DNA of 64,000 nucleotides from Nautilus pompilius (GCA_018389105.1 JACATO010002730.1:1842501-1906500); one strand, 5' to 3'. Shown: positions 48,870 through 63,018, counted from the stretch's first letter. Numbers and translations are program-made. The notes: a model not told the origin generated them from the letters alone.

Positions 48870-51800
48870 TATATCCAGCATCGTTGGCCGACATTTAAAA
48901 AAAAAAATTGGAATGCAGGTGACTAAATGATTCAAAAGGGGATTTTATTCAGAAACTAAAACATTATAACAAGCAGGAGTTTTGCATTGAATTATCTTCC
49001 TGAAACATAAAATAAGTCCGTAAGGTAGGTTCAATGTAATTTTCTTTTACTCTAATATTTTTTATTTCATTAAATAAACAAATAGATAAAAGTAGTCAAT
49101 GTTTTGTTATTTAGATATCTATTCATTTATTTTTAAAACAAACACAAAAAAGAATTAATCAGGTTTCTGAAACAAATATTTCCTGTTAAGCTGGCAGAAG
49201 ACACTAGCATTTGTTAACATTCCAGACTATTTCCTTCATATCACTCAAGGAGCAACTTTAACAGTAGTCTACAGCTAGCTTAAAATTTTTTACCACACTA
49301 GCTTTGCGGCTCTCTAAGTTTCATTCTAGATAATTAGATAATATGAAACTGTCTTTTTCAATTATCGCCCATTACAGCTCGTTTTAATGATCTTTTAATA
49401 TAGTGAATAGAACAGAGCCGCCTTGCAAAAACTCAACTTTACACTAAATGCGAATGCTGCATTTACAGGAAAGTGCAAAGTGTAGTTGGAAAGAAAGGAA
49501 AGGTCAACTGAATGTTGATCGCATTAAGTATAAGATGAGCTACTGCAACTCTACACGTCATTGATGTATTCTATTCCTTTATAGCAAAAAACTGTAATGT
49601 TGCTTTAGTAATATTTTGTTGACTCAAATAAATGAACATAGCACATATTTAATGCTATAATTTGGAATGAGTTAAGGCATTAACAAAATTATTTATTGAA
49701 ACACTTGCAATGTACTTACGATATTAGCGTATAAGATGCCGAGATTTTTTTTAACTAGCTTAAATGTCAAAAGGTAGCTTGTACAAATCCATGTAGTAGT
49801 TGTAAAGGATACATTAAAATATTAGAGAAAAAATAAGCTTTATGATTTTCAGCGGTGCCGGTCTGGTTTGAACCACGACAACTGCTGCATGCCAGTAATG
49901 AATTTTAAGAATGCATATTAAAAGGTAATTGAACGCTATGGCTCACTCAAATTATAGTAAAGATAGTTAAAAATAAACCTTTATTATTAAGATTTAGTTC
50001 ACAATCAAAATTGTTCAGAAATTTATACTTTTCTGTTCATTACTGAGCAGAAAAGAAGTTTAGGATATCACTGGTGTCTTTTTTCGCTTTTCTTTGCTTA
50101 TTTAATGTTATTTAAATTTAATTCAACTCCTTTTCTGTGACACCCAGCAAGAAATACTGTCCAGTAATATATTTTATTTGACGCTAAATATCAATATAAA
50201 CATGGTAATATTTAGTAATTAGCTCTTTCTAAATTTGTTCGCCCATAGCAACACTGTTTTTACATTTTTTAGTTCTGTTTTATTTATTTTATTAAAAACC
50301 TACCTCATATTGGTAAATTTTAATTCCATAAATTTAATGAAATGTAGGGTAAATAGTAATTCTAACCTTACAGTGAATTATATGATAATCTTGTTTAAAT
50401 AAATTATCTGCAACATAATTATGATATTGAAATTCTTTAAATAATACAGTTGTTATCAAAATATTCTGGATTGATAATATTTAGTTTGGTAAATATTTCA
50501 GCAGCGACAACGTTGCTCCTTAACTCAAACTAACATATTTCTACAACATGTTTAAGCTATAGCTAACCAATTTATCTTTTTAATGACTAAACAAACAAGC
50601 AAAATCTCATCTTCATTAGATATTTACAAGAATGACCGAAAAGGCTAGGTGCAAAGGTCTTCATCTGGCAAAATTAGAAAATTGTAGGGTGGTGAAGAAA
50701 TTATGGTACTGGCTGCATATACTGTAAACATCCACACATGCATAAGCAAAACGTGTCCGCATGTTTGGATATTGTCGTACACACGTTACACCCTTGATAG
50801 ATTAGATCTGACTGCTACGTTTGCGTGTGTGAATTTATACCCAATTAATAATATTTGTGGCAAACACAATGCCATTTAACGAGTGGATAAGGGCGGATAG
50901 AATGACATCTTAAATTTGTTGAAGATGCTTTGTAATTGTAAAGCTAGTCGAGTTGGTATGATATAAGACGAGCTTATTTGGTGTGCCGCAGGTGCCACTG
51001 TTGCTAGTTGGGATTACGCCCCCTCCGATGCTGCATCAATGATCAATGAACGTTGGCACAGATAATGGATGTAGTGGTGTTTCTTTCTTTTCTGTTAACC
51101 AAATATTAGGCAAGACCAAATTGCTTTCTTTACCAAAAGAGGAACGGAACAGGTGATACTAACAGTATTAATTTCAGTGTCGACATCAATAATATTAATA
51201 TATATATATATAGTAAATGTTAACCAGTATAAAAAAATTAGTTTCCATTTATCTATATATTTTCTCAATAAGAATTAGTACGTACAAATTATATTAAAGC
51301 AAATTAATAATAATGATCCTATAAATATTTTTGAAATCTAGTGACCGTAATGTCGTATAAGTAGGCAGTCATTTTTTTTCTCAGCAGATCGATCTTTCTT
51401 TTAGATCAATTAACTTCGATGTTATTTTTGGAAATGAGTCGTTATAGGTTATGGTAATATCCTTTTTCATTATAGTAAATAATACGCTTAACGATTATCT
51501 GATCTGTGATGATAAAGATAAGTATTTTCTTATAATGTTAAATATAATAAAAAATAAACAGCAAAACAAAAAATACACGAATATATATATATAAAATAAA
51601 AGGCTAAGACAACACGTATATAAAGTATTGATAGGTTACCCACTATACTCTATTTCTCTCTATGGTCAGACATCGACAGAGCTGATGATAGCTTCCATTT
51701 TTTGGCTTTCAATCTACTCTTTTTCTAGCTTGAGCCCCTGCTTTCACAGCTTTGGATTCTCGTTATTTTTACAAGTCACTGCGAGTCGCTTGTCTAGGAT

Positions 51801-54800
51801 AAAAGGTTTCAAATAGTTTGAGCAGTCCATCACATAAACGCACACGAGCGAGATGTTTATCAGTTGACAGTATCTATGTATTTCCTTTTGTTATAACATT
51901 CTATAATAATCGACTGTTATAAGCTGGAAAATATGAGCGATTAAAAATCCATTTCAGCATTAAATCCGACTCCTGGTAATTCATAAGTCAATGATCAGAA
52001 ATGAGTTCCGTTTGTTAGCCGATGACTTTGCATAACAGAAGAGCAAACGTTCAACTATCAGCATCTTCCGATCGCATGATTCAAACAATTAAAACTGGTA
52101 CTTCAAACACGAATCGTGTTTGTAGCCTTCATCTTACCGCCTGTCGGAACAAGCATCATTATAGCTACAATAGCGTGTAAATATGTCCATGTCTACTAAA
52201 TGATACCACAAAAGACTGGAAATTGCATTCAATGTAAATAACCTTTGCGTTTATTTCAGTTTAATAATCAGATGCGTTTTGAAGCGGATGCATTATTAGA
52301 AGATTGCGTGAGAATCAGAAAAGGGCTCGAGCCGAGTATTTCGAGATGGTAATTTTAATAATCACACAGGGAAAACTGATACAGGGCGAAATTAGAATTA
52401 ATATAATGTGTTTTTCTGCTCTAGACAGCCATCTTTTTAAATTAAGTGTACTGATGGAAAGCTGTCTAGCGTGCCACGATAAGTGATGGAGAAAGAATAA
52501 AATCGAGTTCTAATTTAATTGTAAAACAACGTATTTCTAATATAATTTATATAGAAGTAGGAAGAAATTTTTCATTTTCACCTGAAGTTTTTTTGTTATT
52601 TACACTTTTATACAGTTTAATAAGGTCGGGTAAGTTCAAACGGGCGTGAGACGACTTCATAGCTTATTGGTCTACTTCTGTAGAGTGTGCGAATTCCATT
52701 CCTGTCGTGGACTGATTTGACTTCAGGAACCGCCCATTGTATGAATTCTTCCAAATTTTCTGTAGCAATCTTCCAGCAATGCTTTTCTCAGAAATTTAAA
52801 TATACAACCACAGTTAAACCGAGGATTTTATGTAAGGACTTTATTGCTGCTGAAGACAGAAATTCCAAGCTACACCAACCGCAGAAATGGAAATGCTTGT
52901 TAGCAGTAACTATGGATCTACAAACATCAGCAGGAATTTCGACAGTTGTAGATGATAAAGTGTGCAGAAAAAAAATAGTTGTATTTTATCAATTAAAATT
53001 GCTCTTGTGTCTGGTGTATAAAAACAAATAATGCAAAAATTAGAAATACTAAGCAGTTTTGTGATTTTAAAATAATTAAATAAAATTAACAGATCAAAAC
53101 AATATATGTATACAATGGTATGAATTTCTAAATACATTAGACTTCACAACGGCTTTTCAACTGCGTTATATATTGTTCTTAGGGGTCTCGTGGCTTTGAC
53201 GTTTACTCTAATGTCAAGGTCATGAAGTTTTGAATGTTGGAAGGCCCACGTGTCCGCTGCCATTGAGCCTATCACAGGTATGGTATTGGAGATTATATAG
53301 AATATGAGTAAAACATGGAAGGTGTTAGATATTTTCCTCTAAAAGGTGGTCTATTACTATTCATGCATGATGTAGCTTTGCATTATTATACATGGTGGTG
53401 AATAAATTAACGCGACTTCGTACATTCCCTATAACAACAGGTTTATCAAGTAAGTTCATCAAGGTATCATTGACCTGCAACAGTGCAGTCTACGAAAGTA
53501 AGTTTACCTTTTGTGGCCCTGTGACGCAACAGTTTAGATAAGAAAATCTACCACCAAAACGGCCTAATTTCAGCACCTCACTGTCAGTATTATGTTTATT
53601 CGGTTTCAGATAAACGTGGAAAAAGCATTAGCAAAGTGAAGGTTGAATTATTTCAAGAGGTGACCTTGCTTAAATTTACCAATATTCAGCGCAAATGAGC
53701 TCTAGAATACTTCAGTCTCGCCACACAATTTGTTAGTGTTTGTTTGCCTGTGTGTGTAAAAAATTGAACATCTTACTTTACCAGTGTGTAACCGATTTCT
53801 TGCAGTCTGGTCTGAGATGCCGGTCTCTAGTATCATCCACAATTAAAACATGCAAGAGAGCGTGATTACTTTAGGACGGATATGTATAGCAACTATTATT
53901 GTGGCTGTCAGTACTGATGTGGCATCTCCTGCCTGATCTTTTTATGAATGAACAGGCCTCTGAATACTTTGTCAAAGTTGGCTGTTGACACTGTATTAAA
54001 CAACGGTCAGCAGTTATATCTGCTGATGTATATCTAGTCTGTAGCAAAATCATGGTTTGGTATAGCTACAATCATTAAGTCGTCTTTAAAGTTCCATTCT
54101 CTCAATAATTGCTTTACTTTCTTATGTGAATATTTGTGACAGATGTTATACCCATTTTGACCATTAATATGCAAATTTGAAATTATTTGACAGGGATGTG
54201 ACTTTTTCCGATACAACCCACACCGTTACTAAGAAACACTTGCAGCACTTGAATAAAATAACTGTTATATGATTCACTCTTTATTGATGGTGCTGACTTC
54301 ACTTTGCTCTCGAGATAATATGTGAAGGTTGGTACTTTTGTTGGTAGTATAACTACGTATGGAAAAATCATTCAAATAATTGTAAGGATGCTTCTAAAAT
54401 CATGTTCTAGATTTAAACAATGATTATTGTAAAGTTAGCTATTTTAGTCAGTATATCCACTAGCCAAAATGTGCTTATATGTTTTTCTGGCTGAAAAAAT
54501 CGGGTGAGATGCTTTCTTTTTCGGGTGGTAGATTTTAAACCTTTCTTGGCTTTAGTAATTCTAAAAGTCCCTGTAGAGCGAAGTTTTCCAGCAATTGAAA
54601 GTTTGCTTCAGACATATTCGCTTGCTAAAGAACTGTGCGCAATCGCAATAAGTTTCATTAAAATTGCTACAAACATTTACAATTAAATCGCTGAAAAACA
54701 AAGCTCTTAAATATTATTCATAATAATTTAGAAACCGTAAACGTGAAACCAAAAAGGAAACAGGAAAAATCTTTTTGTATGAAGCAGGTGTTCAAAAAAA

Positions 54801-55347
54801 AATTCAAAAATCTAAATTTACTTAGAGAAGTTTATTCTTAAGCCAGATGGAAACTACAAAACTAGAAATTTATTTCTCAATTTATTTATTTATATAACTC
54901 GTTTGAAAATTTTAGAAAAAACAATAAGCCTTAGATTTTAAGCTTTATTTCACTGGCTTACTTTCTGTATAAAATTTTTAAATCATTAAACACAAAATAT
55001 TTATTATTAGTGTTAAAACTAAAAAGTAAGATTTTATTATAAAATTCTTATTGAGATTAGTAAAATATCTATAGAAAACAACTAAAATTTACACTTCTAA
55101 TCTTGAGTCTAGGCCGTCGTACGTATAGAACCCTTGATTCTCGTAGTCTTATTTGAAATTAAATATTTGACTTGGATGCTAAAAAAATATTGCGTAAATG
55201 AGTCTGACAACTGCTACAAATTTCATTAAATTATATTTAACGAAATAATGACGAGTTTCAGAAGTTTCATAAAACAAACAATAATCATTTACAATGTTCT
55301 TGAAAATGTATTCAATAATGTAAATTATTTATAAAAAAACTTATATA
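48870..55347. other. AT-rich DNA without recognisable features
   Basis: Short ORFs occur (114 codons at 52687-53031 plus), none with a motif I know. A patch at 53150-54380 is less AT-rich but shows no clear homology. A weak hAT-like hint at 54540-54690 is given under rejected items. Confidence 0.4.
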
Positions 55348-55570
55348 CAGTGCCGGATAAAAGAGTTGGAAGGCTTGGTGTGAAGTTGATATTTGAGATC
55401 CCTCGTTTTAACAACACATTTAAATACCCATCACATTGTTTATTATATGCACAAAACATGCCTTTACAATGTATGAAAGCAACACATGCAATATTTTTGC
55501 ATATTCTCTGGAAAAAAATATTTGAATCGGAAATGTCTGATTTGTACCGCGACAACATGAGTTGGGACAA
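55348..55570 (+). repeat. Left terminal inverted repeat of the Tc1-like element
   Basis: This imperfect arm pairs with 56756-56977. It contains the outer and inner repeated motifs that probably serve as transposase binding sites. Confidence 0.85.
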
Positions 55571-55641
55571 TGAGCCAAACCATAAATATATTTCAACATT
55601 CCAAATTACAATCGAACAAATGCATGGAAATGATCAATTAA

Positions 55642-56649
55642 CTAGTAGTGGATGGCGTATCCGTGATTTTTGATCATTTCTCGACGACGACGGGGCATGG
55701 ATTCGACCAAACGAAGGCAGTCGGAATTGGCCATTTCCTGCCAGCTTTTCACGACGGCCTGCCAGAATTTGTCTTGGTTGAGATTCTTGTGTGTGGCCAC
55801 CTAAGCCATCAGCTACTTCAAGGCATTTTCGATTCGGGTGAGAACCGGATTTTGGGGCGATCAGCGCATCACATCCATTCCTAGTTGGTTGGTGATGTAA
55901 GTGACGACTTTGGCGGTGTGGATTGGGGAATTGTCGTGCTGGAAGGTGGCGGTGATTGGCATGTTCTCGTCGATGAAGTGGACGACGACATCCCTCAGTA
56001 AATTGCAGTAGGTCTAGGCGGTCGCTCTCTCCCTAATCAAACTGAGACGGCCTGGTCCTGCCGCTCTTATACACCCCAAGAACATCAACGATCCTCCTCC
56101 GGCCTTTAACGTCGGTCGGATGCACTTTATATTGTATTTTTCGCCATGGTAACGTCGAACATATACTCGGCCAACACTGTGAATGTGCATGATCATCGTT
56201 TCGTCGGAAAAGAGAACTCTAGCCCATTGAACTTTGGTCAAGTTTTTGTGCGCTTTAGCCCATGCTATGCGGATGCGCCTGTTGTTGTTGCTGATCAATG
56301 AATTTTTCTGGGCTATTCGCCCAAAGAGATTCTCCTCGCATAGACGACGTTGAATAGTGCGACTGGAGACATTCACTCCACTCAGGGAGGCTCGAATGGC
56401 CATCGATGTCAGGAAACGATTGGCTCTTGATTTGCGACAAATGTGTCGATCCATTTTGTTATCACATTTTCGCGTTCCTCCTTTTCGCATTTTTTTTTCG
56501 TGTTTCCTCTCTCCTTGTACTGCTTCAGAATGTGGTTTACAATGCTTTTCGGGCAATTGACTCGATCGGCTATCTCCCGATAAGACAGATTTTCTTGGTG
56601 GTGTTCAACTATCAAGTCTGATTTTAGACGACGTTTTCTTGCCAGACAT
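55642..56649 (-). pseudogene. Tc1-like DD34E transposase, full length, inactivated
   Basis: From ATG 56649 to TAG 55644-55642 the span is 1008 bp (336 codons), normal for Tc1 transposases. The first helix-turn-helix reads LSYREIADRVNCPKSIVNH (about 56530-56585). It lies one frame away from the start codon and the rest, so two compensating frame changes flank it. The second DNA-binding part shows VNVSSRTIQRRLCEENLFGR (about 56325-56385). Catalytic blocks are VLFSDETM (about 56200), FQHDNSPIHTA (about 55930) and RIENALK (about 55825), with 34 residues between the second Asp and the Glu (DD34E). The end ESMPRRRREMIKNHGYAIHY is typical. Four in-frame stops in the C-terminal half disable it. At least one, in DVMR-stop-SP, fits loss of a Trp codon by a G-to-A change. 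Confidence 0.92.
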
Positions 56650-56755
56650 TGTGCAAAATGATTTTAAATGGTCTTAAATGATGTGATTCTATTCATTTGA
56701 TCATTTGAAAATGAATATATTGAGGGGAGTAAATGTACATACAGGTTTTGTTCAC

Positions 56756-56977
56756 TGTCCAAACTTTTTTGTCGCGGTACAAATTTGACTATGCTTATTC
56801 AACTATTTTTTTCCAGACAATAGATATGCATATGACTTTCGTTGTTTTGGCACATTGTAAAGGCAGGTTTTATGCAGCTTATGGATAATAGGATGGCTAT
56901 CTGTATGCAAATGTAAAAACAAGAGAGCTCAAATATCTCTTTCACAGCAAATTCCCCAACTATTTTGTCCGGCACTG
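56756..56977 (-). repeat. Right terminal inverted repeat of the Tc1-like element
   Basis: It mirrors 55348-55570. Its outer and inner motifs are closer to each other than those of the left arm. Confidence 0.85.
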
Positions 56978-56979
56978 TA

Positions 56980-59900
56980 GGTATACATACCGGGTTACCC
57001 ACTCCCAAAAACAAACATTATATATATTTTTTTATTTTCTGTATACTCCTCGCATAACCTGCATATGTCTTGCTATTTGTAATTAATCCCAAAGGAACAG
57101 GATTTGGAATGACAATAAATAAACTGGAGATGGACTTCAATTAGAGATAAATCAATCATTGATAATGGTTTAGTTGGCAGTTGGAAAGAACTTTCCGGTA
57201 AATTGAAATTGCGGATCTTCTAGAAAGAGAACGCGAGATCTGCAGGTCTAGAGGAATAAATAGGTGCAGCTAAAAGTCAGAAAGTTAATTTCATCAGAAA
57301 GATTCTATCTTGATAAGGAAAGTGCGCCAGCTAAATAGTTTTATGGATTTTCCTGATAGGGTGTTCTGCTGATGACTAAGTATTTATTTTTCTCTGCCTT
57401 CTTCTGAAATTCGCCAATTTCTGAGCATTACTGTTCTTCGATAAAAAATATATTTTATGGCGTAACATACCTATATACAAGTTTACATATATGATTAATT
57501 ATTTCTTTACACTTGCTGTTAAATTAAATACACGTTTATTAATTAATAACATAGAAAATTCGTGATTTGTCAGTGCGTTTGATTTGTAACTTACATTTCT
57601 ATATTATTTCCAAAAACATTTAATAATAACAGCACATTTAAAAATATTAGCCTGTGGTTACAAAGGAATTAAAAGAAAAACAGAGTAATTAAAATATAGA
57701 AAATTGAAAATTCTGAAGTAAATCTTTGCCAAAAATTAAGATGAAAAAAAAACAACAAATCATTGGAAGCCAACAAAATTCTTCAGAAAAATCGTTATTC
57801 GTTCATATCAGAGCAGTAAGAACATGTATGTACATACAATTTTTATCTGTTCAAAATTAGCTTATCTGATTAAAAAAGATGTTAAATTTAAAATTTGAAT
57901 TCTGTACAAGACGTGGACAGTATCTTGTATGGATCCAAAGAGAATCTGTGAATTGAATTTAAAGTGATAAGATTATAAAGTGATAAAATCTCTTTAGCAG
58001 AGAGTGATTCAAGACGACCTTGTTTTGCACGTACCGGTCTGTGACCTTTGCGTAAACAGGAGACAGGTATCAAGCAAACTAAATAAAGTTCGTTCTGTCG
58101 TGGAAAGTAATACAGTCTTTAAACTAAGTAAAAGTTGTCTAATTATATTGCAAGTAGAGAGTAAAATTTAAATAAATAAAATTGATAAAGTTTAAAAAAT
58201 ATCTGGACCAATCGAATAAATATCCTGTTTAGAAACAGCGCATTTAGTCAGGTTTATAACTACAGATGGCATAGTTCGTCACGCACAATTTTACAACTGA
58301 TATATTTATGAAGGCCCACAAATGGTTAAATTTTGGAAATAAAAAAAGCAAATATTATGAGCATTATAGAGATAAATAAAAACAAAATTGTATTCAAGAG
58401 CCAAAACTTTCCAATTTGATACTAAGGCCTGTGGGTGTCGTTCTACAGCGCACAGTTTTACTCGCTTTCAAAACTGAAAAAAATACACTCTCTCAACGAA
58501 AAAATATTGGAAAATGTATAGACATATACAAATCATTATTTCAGACGTTATCACAACACGTTTTCTTCATTAAAACATCTTTCATAGAAATAACTGCTAA
58601 AAATATTTTAAGCAACTCCAGTTCCTCTTTCAAGTCCTTCCATATATTTTTCCTGTAAAGTATTGTGTTTTGCGCTGTGTAATATGCATTGTATTATTAT
58701 CATGCTGCAGTATAAACACATCAGCTATCAAATGAAAGTCTGGCGGAATTCCATGGGTTTGCCGAATAGTGTGATTTCTCTCTTTGTGAGAACACCATTA
58801 ATTTTATAAGTTACCAGACGAATAAGAAGGAAAAAGACTATTCTTAAAAACAAATTTCATACTTAACTGAAAGGAAATGCGATTCATACTTCGTCAAACA
58901 TACTTTCGTCGTTTGGAACTAAATATTCTAAGCTTGCTTTCATTCTAGCAGAATACATTTCGCTATTGCTTCAAGGTGTATTGTTGATTTCGTTTGGTCG
59001 ATTCAAGCCAGGTTTTTTATCGTGTCTAAACAAGAGTTTTCTATCTGCCACAGGTTAATAAATCGAACCCATCTTACCGTCGTTTTCTGATAGAGGCTGA
59101 AATGCTGACTATTACAAAAGAATTGTGGTCAATAGATAATTGGCTACCTGTCAAGAAAGAGTTCGCTTTAGTTTTTGAACTTGCAACTTATCTTCCGTTT
59201 TCCGTTCTTTGTTTTCTTATTTTTATTCCTTTGCCATTAACTTTATTTCTAATCCAGTTTTCCATAATGGGTCGTTTTGACCCAAAAACGTAACTCAAGT
59301 TTTTGGTTTGAAGTAATCAGCTATATAAAAGATAAATAATTGACATATTTATTTTTTTTTATACAAATGGATTTCTAGATCATTTAAACTATTGGTGATT
59401 TCAACGTCAAAATATGTTTTATGTTTTGATACCCTTTTTATCAGATTTTTTTAATTTAATTTTTCAAATTGTTGCTGAGATTATGCATTTACATTATTAA
59501 TGTAAATGAGACAGTGGAAAACAACATTTCATTAAGACTATTTTTAGTTTTAATGCCAATACATATCAAGAAAGTTATCAGTAACTAATCTTTTGTCAAA
59601 AAAAACAATTTTTCTTTATGCTCAAAATTCATGGTAAGCGTTAAACTACTGTACAATGTATTTTTAAGAACAAGATGAACCAGTGCCAATGTATAGCTAA
59701 TACAAAATGTAGGCGTTGCAGAGATTTGAGATATCAGTCCTACTGCGAAAATCACAATGTAGGAATTTCTGCAAAAAAATTTCTTATTCGACATTGAAAA
59801 AAAGATAATGATGGAGCTAATGTTTTGTTTGATACCTTGAAAAGATCTGATTGAATTTCGCGGAAACTAGTATCGTACACCAAGTCTAGTCTAGTTCAGG

Positions 59901-60576
59901 CAGGCTTACTGTGTTTGGTACATACAAGTGCTTGATCATTGTCTCAGCAATATGAATAATCTTCTCAGCAAACAAATCTTCAAGTTTTCTCTGATGTCTT
60001 GTCTGTTCCATTTCCTTTTCACTATAACTACACATAGGCCTCAGTTTATCTTCAATTAAGAGCATTTAAAATATGCTTGAAACTGGACGAAAGAGTCAGC
60101 CATTGGTAGCACCGACAGTTTGCATATACAGCCAGTCATCATGTAACAAACATATCAATTCACGCACAAATAACTGAGGTATATCGTGAGTAGGTATAAT
60201 ATTATAATACAATTTGTTAATGCAAATATTATTGATATAAATAAGAGGAAAATTAATGAATAGTGATGTAGCATCAAAACTGAATTATCTGATAGGAGAA
60301 AATGATAATTCTCAAAAGTGAAAATAAAATAAATCCTTTACAGCTTATTTATTAGTAAAGACAGGATCAAGTATGTTAAAAACAAGCATCACAAATTTAT
60401 ATTTGTGTGTACCTCTAGCCACCAGCAAGGCTTCACAGACCAATTTTGTTCACAAGTGTTTGAAAGTCAATAAAGGAAACCTAGCCATCATCCAACAAGT
60501 CGTATGAATTTATAATCAGATTCACATTTAACATTACTTTCATAGAGAACAAATAGCACTGTAGACACCGCTAAAA
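56980..60576. other. AT-rich DNA without recognisable features
   Basis: No gene, RNA or transposon was recognised. ORFs stay at or below about 80 codons and are AT-driven. Confidence 0.45.
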
Positions 60577-60890
60577 ATGCTTCGTACAGCTTGTACTGAT
60601 GATATATCAACATTTACACAAGAGGTCATGATTAGACTATTAGGCAGTGGTTAAAGTGTAAAGCAAATAGCGCAAAGTCTTAGATTCGCCAATATTGATC
60701 CTTGATGGGGCAGTGCATAATAATTTTAGAGATTTTTATCAAGCAACTGTAAGAACAACTCCAGAAGATGCGAGATCTAAGCACAAGGCTTTAAGGGTAT
60801 CGAAACATAAAGCTCAAGATTATTTGCATAAAACGGGCTACTATGGACTTGTGGCAAAGTATAAACACTTTTTAAAGGGGGGGCAGTTAA
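60577..60890 (+). pseudogene. Tc1-like transposase fragment (DNA-binding half)
   Basis: Two frames read MLRTACTDDISTFTQEVMIR then SVKQIAQSLRF (60653-60685), like the first Tc1 helix-turn-helix. Next come RTTPEDARSKHKAL (about 60738) and YLHKTGYYGLVAKYKHFLK (about 60819), like the second one with the usual RTLHKAGYYGRVAKKKPFL pattern. It stops before any catalytic block, so this is a 5' fragment. It differs in sequence from both other Tc1-like copies in the window. Confidence 0.65.
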
Positions 60891-62912
60891 TTTAAATAAC
60901 AGATTTACCTTGGTATAGGAAAGAATAAATAGATTTATAATATTTTGGAATTTTGAAAATTTTTATTTTCGTCTATTCACATATATTGGAAGCAAATGAG
61001 CGTGGAGAATGACCAATGAAGTTTGTGAGAAGACCTGTTGGCAGCATACAGTTTAACAAGGTAAATATAACGGGTTGATGTTGGCAGCGATTTTGAAGGC
61101 TGGAAGGATTGAAATGGAGTTCGGTAAGATAATTATAAATTCCACTGCATAATATCTATTTTAGTTAATCTATTTAGTAATAGGTTTTCAGCAAGACGTT
61201 TTGCAGATGAAACTATTTTTCTGCAATACTGAACGAGAACCACACTATAGAAGAAACTAAAATGGTTGCAGGTTTTTTTTTTCTCTAAGCACCTATGAAC
61301 TTTGACATAAATCAGATTAAATTCGTCTAAAAGCTTTTTAATTTACCAATGCATTAAAACGTCAATCAAACCGCAGAAAGAAAAACAGACTAAATACTTG
61401 CCAGCATTTGACTCTTCTATTAAAATGTTCTCATTGAATCCATGCCACATCGCCTATAGCCCTTGGAGTGGCACGCGAAAATTTACTCGATATTAATTCA
61501 ATTATTTCACCTATTTTTATAAGTTTCACAAAAAATTACTCATGCATCAAGGAGTCTCATATTATTCTGTAAGAATCTGTATATTTACAGTTTCTCTTAA
61601 AAAATCTTTGCATAATTTTCAATGTAAATATAATACTGTTGATAAGCAGAGAATCAAACAGAATACATAGTTTTGTAGTTATGTAAATGAGTTTCAGACT
61701 GTAAATAAAACAAGCTTTATTTATATCAGAAGTGTTAACGACTGTTTATTTTCAACGATGATGCCATTTTTTCTACAAACAAATTCTATAGTTAAAACAG
61801 CCATGAGGCGTATGGCTCGAAATTAAGAAGTAATTAATGCCAGCCATGTGAACACTTGCCCACACTGACGTTACTTTTGACAAAGCAGAGTTATCTTTCT
61901 TCCAGACCTCATCTATTCACTGCAGTAAAGTTAAATTTTACTGTCAAATTATACCTGATGAATCTATCAAAACAAAAACCTTTAATAAGATAACGCTTGA
62001 ACACTGGTTTTAACTGAAACCCCATAAAATAATAATTTAAACATATGCAGATGATTGAGCCAATTGGGTTTCAGGACAGAGTTGCACCACAACAGTAGAA
62101 TCCAAAAAGTCAAGTATTCTAACCTGCCTATCAGTATATACAAAGCAACACTGAGGTTCATGTGATCCAGACGAGAAAAGAGTCTCCAAATGATAAAGAA
62201 ATATAAACTTCGCCAGTTACTTGTATCGCCAATCTGTATTACGCATCTTTCCTAGTTACAATAACACGCAGTTTTAAGATATTCGATGTCCGATAACTAC
62301 GCCTTAAAAGAATCATCATAAACCCTTATAGTGTTGTTTTTTTAATCGTCTGTTAAAAATTAGATTAAAACTAACATTTATTTAATGGATGCATCTTCGA
62401 AGTACGAAAAATCTTCAACGGAGTATTAAAAGTAAATGCTTATTTCCTATCACGCAAAAATTACACCTTCAACAACAAAGATAAAAAAGTATAAAATAAA
62501 TACAAGTTTGGCTTTATTTATAGATAAAATCAGTATGTTCACAGGTTTGTCACTAATAACAATTCGTCAGATTGCTAAATTTTGAAAAGTGAATCAAAAA
62601 GCGTCAAGAAAAAAATAAAAAAATAAAATTTTCACCATTGAATTTTGATAAGGTACCACTTTAATTGCTGACCAGACAAAGGCATCGATTGATACATGCA
62701 TTAGTTGTCAAAATTACCTGCCTTTTGATTCCAGCTTACTTTATAAATGCAGTTTATGAATATTGTTTTCGATTATGCAAATCTATTATAATTTATAAAA
62801 ACCAAAACTCATTTTAATTACACTTATGTAGCAGACTTGTACAACAATTCGTTTTATCTAACAAGTTTCATTAAATTGAAGCAGAAAGAACGATCAAAGC
62901 AACGAATAACGC
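60891..62912. other. AT-rich DNA without recognisable features
   Basis: No catalytic part of the preceding Tc1-like fragment, no gene and no other element was recognised. Confidence 0.45.
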
Positions 62913-62931
62913 TAATAATAATAATAATAAA

Positions 62932-63017
<86 letters not shown>
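62913..63017. repeat. (TAA)n microsatellite
   Basis: About 105 bases of TAA units with two small interruptions. Confidence 0.97.

Positions 63018-63018
<1 letters not shown>

Larger units (their letters stand above)
55348..56977 (-). mobile_element. Structurally complete Tc1-like DNA transposon with long IR/DR-type inverted repeats
   Basis: The 1630-bp unit is flanked by TA on both sides (55346-55347, 56978-56979). Its ends are CAGTGCCGGATAAAAGAGTT and, inverted, CAGTGCCGGACAAAATAGTT. Similarity between the arms continues inward about 220 bp, ending with a shared inner motif TTTGTACCGCGACAA (about 55541 left; inverted about 56775 right). The outer motif (GTGCCGGACAAAATAGTTGG) and the inner motif (GTACCGCGACAAAAAAGTTT) also resemble each other, which gives the IR/DR arrangement known from Sleeping Beauty-like Tc1 elements. 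The transposase lies between the arms on the minus strand. Confidence 0.95.

Noticed and set aside
52687-53031. 114-codon ORF on the plus strand
   Set aside because: No recognisable domain and no supporting signals. The length is possible by chance in 64 kb.
54504-54690. Open stretch containing VPVERSFPAIESLLQTY, reminiscent of the hAT C-terminal dimerisation block
   Set aside because: Only about a dozen residues are suggestive, and no other hAT block or end repeat is visible nearby. A chance match is likely.
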